10,196 nt of DNA, from positions 5,022 through 15,217 of the forward strand of contig JALULG010000035.1 in the NCBI GenBank assembly GCA_027040785.1. The letters are read 5' to 3'. The notes below the pieces were generated by a model, which saw only the letters and a program-made list of their open reading frames with translations, had not been told where the DNA came from and did no database searches. The DNA is from a bacterium (GTDB lineage Bacteria > Patescibacteriota > Patescibacteriia > JAACEG01). Position 1 is the stretch's first letter. Each line of letters starts with the position of its first letter. Below, piece after piece: positions 6,499 through 10,196 of this stretch. The translations under genes and the position numbers were made by a program.

Positions 6499-6680
6499 GC
6501 AAAAAAAAGAATTCTGGTTTTTATTTTTTTGATTTTTACTTTTTGAGGCGGATTTGATTTTTCAATCGCCCTCCTAATTCTATTTAAAACTTTTTCCTCC
6601 TTCTTTTTCTCTTTTAATTCCCTGTTAAAAAGATCTCTAACATCTTTACCACGCTTGGAGAAATCAACACGAAGAATCAT
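6483..6680 (-). CDS. Small basic protein, possibly bS21-like
   Basis: 65 residues from ATG 6680-6678. The start is set by a clear Shine-Dalgarno (AAGGAG, 6692-6687) 6 nt upstream and by a good promoter; a longer in-frame version reaching 6791 would run into the tRNA gene and across this promoter. The product begins MILRVDFSKRGKDVRDLFNR and is helical and very basic. Its middle, EEKVLNRIRRAIEKSNPPQKVKIKK, resembles the bS21 stretch with VL-x3-RR followed by an EK and a basic tail, which would make it a small-subunit ribosomal protein that helps initiation. The likeness is weak and by eye. Other options are a small nucleic-acid-binding protein of unknown role. It is the only gene here with promoter, strong ribosome site and terminator all clearly visible, which fits a highly expressed product. 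Confidence 0.7.
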   Translation of the reverse strand: MILRVDFSKRGKDVRDLFNRELKEKKKEEKVLNRIRRAIEKSNPPQKVKIKKIKTRILFFAKKTS

Positions 6681-6702
6681 TTTAGACTCCTTTTTATTTT
6701 TT

Positions 6703-6730
6703 ATTATAAAAAAATATAAAATATTTTCAA
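6703..6730 (-). promoter_or_regulatory. Predicted strong promoter of the small basic protein gene
   Basis: On the minus strand, TTGAAA (6730-6725, five of six to TTGACA) is followed after 16 nt by a perfect TATAAT (6708-6703). Transcription would start near 6696, only a few bases before the AAGGAG ribosome site (6692-6687). Confidence 0.7.
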
Positions 6731-6761
6731 GTATCTTTACTTTTAAAAAATTGTTTGATAT

Positions 6762-6767
6762 CATAAT
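6762..6767 (+). promoter_or_regulatory. Possible -10 box of the tRNA-Cys gene
   Basis: CATAAT (five of six to TATAAT) lies 10 nt before the mature tRNA 5' end, so transcription would start within a few bases of the tRNA. No good -35 is seen at 16-18 nt upstream; a CTTTAC-like stretch near 6735-6740 is too far. Weak call. Confidence 0.3.
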
Positions 6768-6777
6768 CAACATTAAA

Positions 6778-6849
6778 GGCCTGATAGCCAAGCGGTAAGG
6801 CAGCGGTTTGCAAAACCGTTATGCGGGGGTTCGAATCCCCCTCAGGCCT
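6778..6849 (+). tRNA. tRNA-Cys (anticodon GCA)
   Basis: A complete 72-nt cloverleaf. The acceptor arm is GGCCTGA (6778-6784) with TCAGGCC (6842-6848). The D arm is GCC...GGC with an AAGCGGTAA loop. The anticodon arm is GCGGT-TTGCAAA-ACCGT with anticodon GCA. The T arm is GGGGG-TTCGAAT-CCCCC. The discriminator base is T (6849), the U73 identity base of tRNA-Cys. The next bases are CAA, so the CCA end is not encoded and must be added by a tRNA nucleotidyltransferase. The next gene starts 13 nt downstream with no terminator between them. Confidence 0.96.
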
Positions 6850-6862
6850 CAAATAATAAATT

Positions 6863-7432
6863 ATGTCCGAACAAAAACTCTACCCTCAAGACAAAATATT
6901 GGCCAAAACAATTTTAAAATTAATTCCAAAATCAATTACTCCCAACCAAATCACTGTTTTACGTTTTCTTTTAATACCGGTGGTGATTTGGAGCATTATT
7001 CAAGAAAAAAATATTTTTGGAATTTTTATTTTTCTTTTTACCGCCTCAACCGATGCCATAGACGGAGCAATGGCGCGTACCAGAAACCAAATAACAGACT
7101 GGGGAAAAATATACGATCCGGTCGCGGACAAGCTATTAATCGGTTCAACCGCTTTTCTCTTAATCAGTAAATATTTAAGTTTTTATTTGGCATTGGTAAT
7201 TATCAGCTTGGAAATATTATTGGTATTAAACGGGGGTTGGCGCAAAGCAAACGGTCATATCGTCCAAGCAAATATTTGGGGAAAAATGAAAATGATCCTA
7301 CAAGTTATCGGGGTATCAACAATTTTTCTTTTTTTAATAATTAAAACATCTGTTTTATTATCTCTAAGCTGGATAGTTTTAACAATCGCCATTATTTTGG
7401 GAACAATCAGTTTGTTTACTTACAGCATCTAA
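6863..7432 (+). CDS. pgsA: CDP-alcohol phosphatidyltransferase (PgsA-like)
   Basis: A 189-residue polytopic membrane protein with the exact family signature D-x2-D-G-x2-A-R-x8-G-x3-D-x3-D at residues 64-89 (D64, D67, G68, A71, R72, G81, D85, D89). The N-terminal segment SITPNQITVLRFLLIPVVIW is typical of phosphatidylglycerophosphate synthases, and about five to six hydrophobic helices follow, with the WGKMKM segment (139-144) after the third. The enzyme joins CDP-diacylglycerol to an alcohol, here most likely glycerol-3-phosphate, to make phosphatidylglycerol phosphate in the cytoplasmic membrane. The length matches PgsA; a different alcohol acceptor such as inositol phosphate cannot be excluded. 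The ATG lies 13 nt after the tRNA with no visible Shine-Dalgarno or separate promoter, so it may be read from the tRNA transcript. The next gene's ribosome site begins at the base after its TAA. Confidence 0.88.
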   Translation: MSEQKLYPQDKILAKTILKLIPKSITPNQITVLRFLLIPVVIWSIIQEKNIFGIFIFLFTASTDAIDGAMARTRNQITDWGKIYDPVADKLLIGSTAFLLISKYLSFYLALVIISLEILLVLNGGWRKANGHIVQANIWGKMKMILQVIGVSTIFLFLIIKTSVLLSLSWIVLTIAIILGTISLFTYSI

Positions 7433-7440
7433 AAGGAGGG
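7433..7440 (+). promoter_or_regulatory. Strong Shine-Dalgarno, oddly placed
   Basis: AAGGAGGG directly follows the pgsA stop. It is only 1-3 nt from a TTG at 7442 (too close) and 13-14 nt from the ATG at 7454 (rather far), so it does not cleanly decide the start of the lamin-tail gene. Confidence 0.6.
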
Positions 7441-7453
7441 GTTGCTTATTTTT

Positions 7454-9844
7454 ATGAGGAAAACCCTGTTAAAAATTATCTATATTTTAACATTAAATAT
7501 AGTTTTTTTATTTTTTGGGAAAATTTCTTTGGCAGCCAATCACTTGGACCTAACAATCATTGAAATCGGCGCTTACAAAAAAAGCGGTTATGAATATTTA
7601 AAAATTCACAACAATACCAATCAAAAGATAGATTTAAAAAATTGGAAATTTGTGGAAAATTTTTCCTCATCAAAACCTAATGGAGAAAAACATTCTTTAA
7701 AAGAATACAATAATTCCGGCTTTATTTTAGAGGCCGATTCTTCGGCTGTTATTTGCCAAGATCCGGAAAAATTTCTCTCCGAAGAAAATTTTAGCGGCTT
7801 AATTTTAGATAGTTCTTGGGGATCGTTAAAAGAAAATGGCGAAAAAATCCAATTACTAGACAACAATGGGAATATTATTGAAAGTTTCACTTATCTCCCC
7901 TGCCCCAACGGACCTTTGTTAAGAAAAGACTTTCAAAAAGAAGATTACGGAAACGGTAATTGGGTAAGTGAAAATCAAAATAATGAAAATATTAACGATA
8001 ATAATAACGATACTGAAAACCAAAACAAAAACGAGAAAACGGAAACAAACGAAAAACCAAAAATAATCATCAATGAAATTTTTCCCAATCCGATCGGTCC
8101 CGATAATGAAAACGAATTTATTGAATTAAAAAATATTGGAAATTCCACCATATCTTTAAATAATTGGACAATCAAAAACAATAGCAAAAGAACTTATCAA
8201 ATTTTTGAAAAAAATTACAAAAATTCTTTTATTAAGCCAAATCAATTTTTTATTATTAAAAGAAGCAAAAGCCGTTTGCCGTTAGACAATAGTCAAGACA
8301 CAATAAAACTTTATAACCAGAAAAATAAATTGATAGATAAAATTTCTTATAAAATAAATATTCCGGAAAATTACAGTTTTGCCAGAGACACAAACAATGA
8401 ATGGCGTTTAACTGATACGGCAACACCCGATAAAGAAAATATTTTACCTCCCAAAAATGATCCGCCGATTTTAAAATTGGAAAATTTCCCCCAAGAAAGT
8501 GAAGTTAATAAAAAAATTTTTTTTGACGCTTCTGATTCTTACGATCCGGACGGCAATGATATTTTTTTTATTTGGTTTTTCGGTGATGGAAGTTCCAGTA
8601 CCTTAATCAATCCGACGCACGCCTATCATCAAGCCGGAGAATATAATTTGAAAATTATTGCTTTTGATTCTTTGGATGCTTCTTCAACCTTAAATTTCAA
8701 AATAAAAATCAAAAACAAAACCGAAAATATTTCCTCAAAGCATTATTTGCCGATTTTTATAAACGAAATTTTTCCCAATCCGATCGGATCGGACGATGAT
8801 GAATTTATTGAACTTTTTAATCCCAACCAAGAAATGGTTAATTTAAAAAATTGGAGTATTCAAGATAAGAGTGGAAAAAAATTTATTATTAAAAATGACT
8901 TGGAAATTTTTCCAAATGATTATTACACTTTCTTAAAAGAAGAAACAAAACTAACACTAAACAATACTTTTGATACCGTTAAACTGCTAAACCCTCTAGG
9001 GGAAAAAATTTCGGAAATTGCTTATAAAAACGCTCCGGAAAATTTAAGTTTTTCCTACTTTCAAAAAGATAAAAAATGGGAATGGACAAAAGAAATCACT
9101 CCGGACGAAAAAAATAAAAAAAATGTTTTTTATAACAACAAAAAAAACATTCAAAATCATTTGGATTTTTTAAAAATAAAAATAACTGAAATTTCCAAAG
9201 CTCCTCTTAATGAAACAATTGAAACTAACGGCGTGGTTGTCGCTCCTCCGAATTTATTTGGCAAACAAATTTTTTATCTAAACGGTTTGGAAATTTATAT
9301 GTTTAAAGCTGATTTTCCAAATTTAAACATCGGTGATGAAATTAATGTTAAAGGGGTCTTAAATAAATTTAAAGAAAAATATCGTTTAAAAATAAAATCA
9401 AAAAACGATATCAAAATTTTGGGGAAAAAAGAAATTTTTCCCCTAAAAGCGAGCATAGATGAAATTGATGACAATTTTTTAAACCGGCTATTGGAAATTG
9501 AAGGCGAAATTTTAGATAAAAAAAATAACAACTTTTGGATTGCCGATGATTTTGGAGAATTACTGATTACCATAAAACCGAAAACAAAAATATCTTTAAA
9601 CAATTTTCAAGATAATGATCAAATTAAAATAATCGGCATACTCCAAAAACAAGGCAATGAATTTACTTTATTACCAAGATATCAAAATGATCTTAAAAAA
9701 ATTCAAGGAAAAATCAGCGCCACCAAAAAAGAAATTCTTTCAAAAAACTCATTTTTCCAGAAAAAATATTATAAATATTTTTTAATCACTTTTTTGGCAA
9801 TTGTTGTTATTGCCTTGGAACAATATCGGCAACGCAAAAAATAA
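7454..9844 (+). CDS. Exported, membrane-anchored lamin-tail/PKD/OB-domain surface protein
   Basis: 796 residues from ATG 7454 (a TTG at 7442 in frame would add four residues). A signal peptide (MRKTLLKIIYILTLNIVFLF, cleavage near residue 27 after ISLA) is followed by lamin-tail domain 1 (about 32-147), an Asn/Glu-rich low-complexity linker (about 174-203), lamin-tail domain 2 (about 205-330, INEIFPNPIGPDNENEFIEL), a PKD domain (about 337-420, FDASDSYDPDGNDIFF...WFFGDGSSST...HAYHQAGEYNLKIIAFD), lamin-tail domain 3 (about 433-545, INEIFPNPIGSDDDEFIEL), OB-like beta domains (about 570-745, with G-D-x-I-x-V-x-G and Q-I-K-I-I-G-I strands), and a C-terminal membrane helix (about 774-788) with a basic tail. 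This is an outside-facing, membrane-tethered protein built of beta domains used in adhesion and polymer binding. Lamin-tail and OB domains are known together in exported nuclease-like and DNA-binding proteins, but no nuclease motif is seen. Function is unknown; binding to host surface, wall or extracellular DNA is inference. Confidence 0.85.
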   Translation: MRKTLLKIIYILTLNIVFLFFGKISLAANHLDLTIIEIGAYKKSGYEYLKIHNNTNQKIDLKNWKFVENFSSSKPNGEKHSLKEYNNSGFILEADSSAVICQDPEKFLSEENFSGLILDSSWGSLKENGEKIQLLDNNGNIIESFTYLPCPNGPLLRKDFQKEDYGNGNWVSENQNNENINDNNNDTENQNKNEKTETNEKPKIIINEIFPNPIGPDNENEFIELKNIGNSTISLNNWTIKNNSKRTYQIFEKNYKNSFIKPNQFFIIKRSKSRLPLDNSQDTIKLYNQKNKLIDKISYKINIPENYSFARDTNNEWRLTDTATPDKENILPPKNDPPILKLENFPQESEVNKKIFFDASDSYDPDGNDIFFIWFFGDGSSSTLINPTHAYHQAGEYNLKIIAFDSLDASSTLNFKIKIKNKTENISSKHYLPIFINEIFPNPIGSDDDEFIELFNPNQEMVNLKNWSIQDKSGKKFIIKNDLEIFPNDYYTFLKEETKLTLNNTFDTVKLLNPLGEKISEIAYKNAPENLSFSYFQKDKKWEWTKEITPDEKNKKNVFYNNKKNIQNHLDFLKIKITEISKAPLNETIETNGVVVAPPNLFGKQIFYLNGLEIYMFKADFPNLNIGDEINVKGVLNKFKEKYRLKIKSKNDIKILGKKEIFPLKASIDEIDDNFLNRLLEIEGEILDKKNNNFWIADDFGELLITIKPKTKISLNNFQDNDQIKIIGILQKQGNEFTLLPRYQNDLKKIQGKISATKKEILSKNSFFQKKYYKYFLITFLAIVVIALEQYRQRKK
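8075..8097 (+). repeat. Direct repeat, copy 1 (lamin-tail motif)
   Basis: 23 bases identical to 8765-8787, 690 bp (230 codons) apart and in the same frame. They encode EIFPNPIG at the start of lamin-tail domain 2. Identity at the DNA level, including third positions, suggests a fairly recent domain duplication or gene conversion within the gene. Confidence 0.85.
8765..8787 (+). repeat. Direct repeat, copy 2 (lamin-tail motif)
   Basis: Second copy of the 23-base repeat at 8075-8097, encoding EIFPNPIG at the start of lamin-tail domain 3. The flanking EFIEL codons are also nearly identical, while the rest of the two domains has diverged. Confidence 0.85.
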
Positions 9845-10196
9845 TTATTTTAATTTAAAAATTCTGGCCTCATTATCGGAATAAACCAGTTCAAAACGAG
9901 TATTTATCAATAAATTATCATTTAAACCGGTATGATTTCTATCCAAAAAAACATAACTGGCCCCAAAATCATTTTTAATTTTTTCTTCCAATTTCACCCC
10001 GTCCAAACCTTGCGTAATTCTCGCCCATTCTTCATAAAGAGTTTTATTATAATTATACATAAAAGTCGGATCTAATCCTACGATATAATAATTATGGGAA
10101 TCATGATAAAACAACATTGGAAAATCGTCCCAATCAGCATGAAAAACTATCTCTCCTTCTTTGGAATTTTTAATTAGAAATTGCGAAGCTCTTTTG
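9845..10196 (-). CDS. C-terminal soluble tail of a large membrane protein, possibly GT-C type (partial)
   Basis: The frame stays open from the right edge to TAA 9847-9845, so the gene starts outside the window; the ATG at 10117 is internal (upstream codons read KRASQFLIKNSKEGEIVFHA then DWDDFP). About 116 residues are visible. They contain VFHADWDDFPMLFYHDSHNYYIVGLDPTFMYNYN, a W/G segment (EEWARITQGLDG), NDFGASYVFLDR and a final VYSDNEARIFKLK. This pattern of a strand 'GEIVFHADWDDFP', then 'YIVGLDPTF', then 'FGASYVFLD' and a closing 'Y.D..ARIFK' looks like the extracytoplasmic C-terminal domain of GT-C-fold membrane glycosyltransferases and related polytopic proteins. No membrane segment is in the visible part, so the class is a tentative inference. 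Its stop codon directly abuts that of the convergent lamin-tail gene. Confidence 0.7.
   Translation of the reverse strand, partial: KRASQFLIKNSKEGEIVFHADWDDFPMLFYHDSHNYYIVGLDPTFMYNYNKTLYEEWARITQGLDGVKLEEKIKNDFGASYVFLDRNHTGLNDNLLINTRFELVYSDNEARIFKLK

Noticed and set aside
6210..6502. Minus-strand frames opposite the 3D-domain gene (6210-6413, 6269-6502, 5963-6178)
   Set aside because: They mirror a conserved 3D domain and its Lys-rich segment, without start signals or family motifs.
6681..6791. N-terminal extension of the small basic protein up to 6791
   Set aside because: It would overlap the tRNA-Cys gene and cross the predicted promoter and Shine-Dalgarno of the 6680 start; the added residues are hydrophobic and unlike the rest.
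6808..7170. Plus-strand 120-codon frame starting inside the tRNA
   Set aside because: It starts in the anticodon arm of the tRNA-Cys and overlaps pgsA in another frame; its composition is not protein-like.

Overview
The window is very AT-rich (mostly A/T at third codon positions) and tightly packed, with genes abutting or overlapping by a few bases. Together with a divergent PHP protein, a GH57/GT5 glucan cluster, a lamin-tail/PKD surface protein and a tRNA gene lacking an encoded CCA, this suggests a small-genome bacterium of the Patescibacteria (CPR) type, perhaps a Parcubacteria-like lineage. That placement is inference. All complete genes read through with UGA as a stop or absent; glgA even ends in TGA inside an ATGA overlap. 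The standard bacterial code therefore fits, and the UGA=Gly code of Gracilibacteria/SR1 is unlikely.

Left half (1-5752, minus strand): one operon read right to left. It holds a glycogen/starch synthase of family GT5 (4259-5752), a GH57 glycoside hydrolase (3105-4262, start overlapping the glgA stop), a tandem aminoglycoside-phosphotransferase-fold (APH) kinase split by a one-base frameshift (2634-3101 plus 1081-2640), a PHP-family metal-dependent phosphoesterase (199-1068), and the start of a second GT5 synthase that runs off the left edge (1-192). Gaps are -4, 3, 12 and 6 nt. The set looks like an alpha-glucan synthesis and remodelling unit: two glucan synthases, an alpha-glucan-acting hydrolase or transferase, a small-molecule (possibly sugar) kinase and a phosphatase-like enzyme. 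The substrates of the kinase and PHP protein are not known from sequence.

Middle (5753-6862): a divergent intergenic region carries a good sigma70-type promoter in each direction. On the plus strand the promoter is followed by a terminator-like hairpin inside the leader of a secreted 3D-domain (peptidoglycan-acting type) protein (5943-6464). That gene and a convergent 65-codon basic protein gene (6483-6680, possibly bS21-like) share one bidirectional terminator. A tRNA-Cys(GCA) gene follows.

Right half (6863-10196): a PgsA-like CDP-alcohol phosphatidyltransferase (6863-7432) starts 13 nt after the tRNA. It is followed at once by a long exported protein with three lamin-tail domains, a PKD domain, OB-like domains and a C-terminal membrane anchor (7454-9844). 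Its stop codon abuts the stop of a convergent, truncated gene (9845-10196), which seems to be the soluble tail of a large membrane protein, possibly a GT-C-type glycosyltransferase.

The points most worth a second look are the frameshifted double kinase in the glucan operon, the terminator-like leader hairpin before the 3D gene, the small basic protein whose stop codon sits in the loop of the shared terminator, and the multi-domain lamin-tail surface protein. I see no CRISPR array, insertion sequence or phage module.
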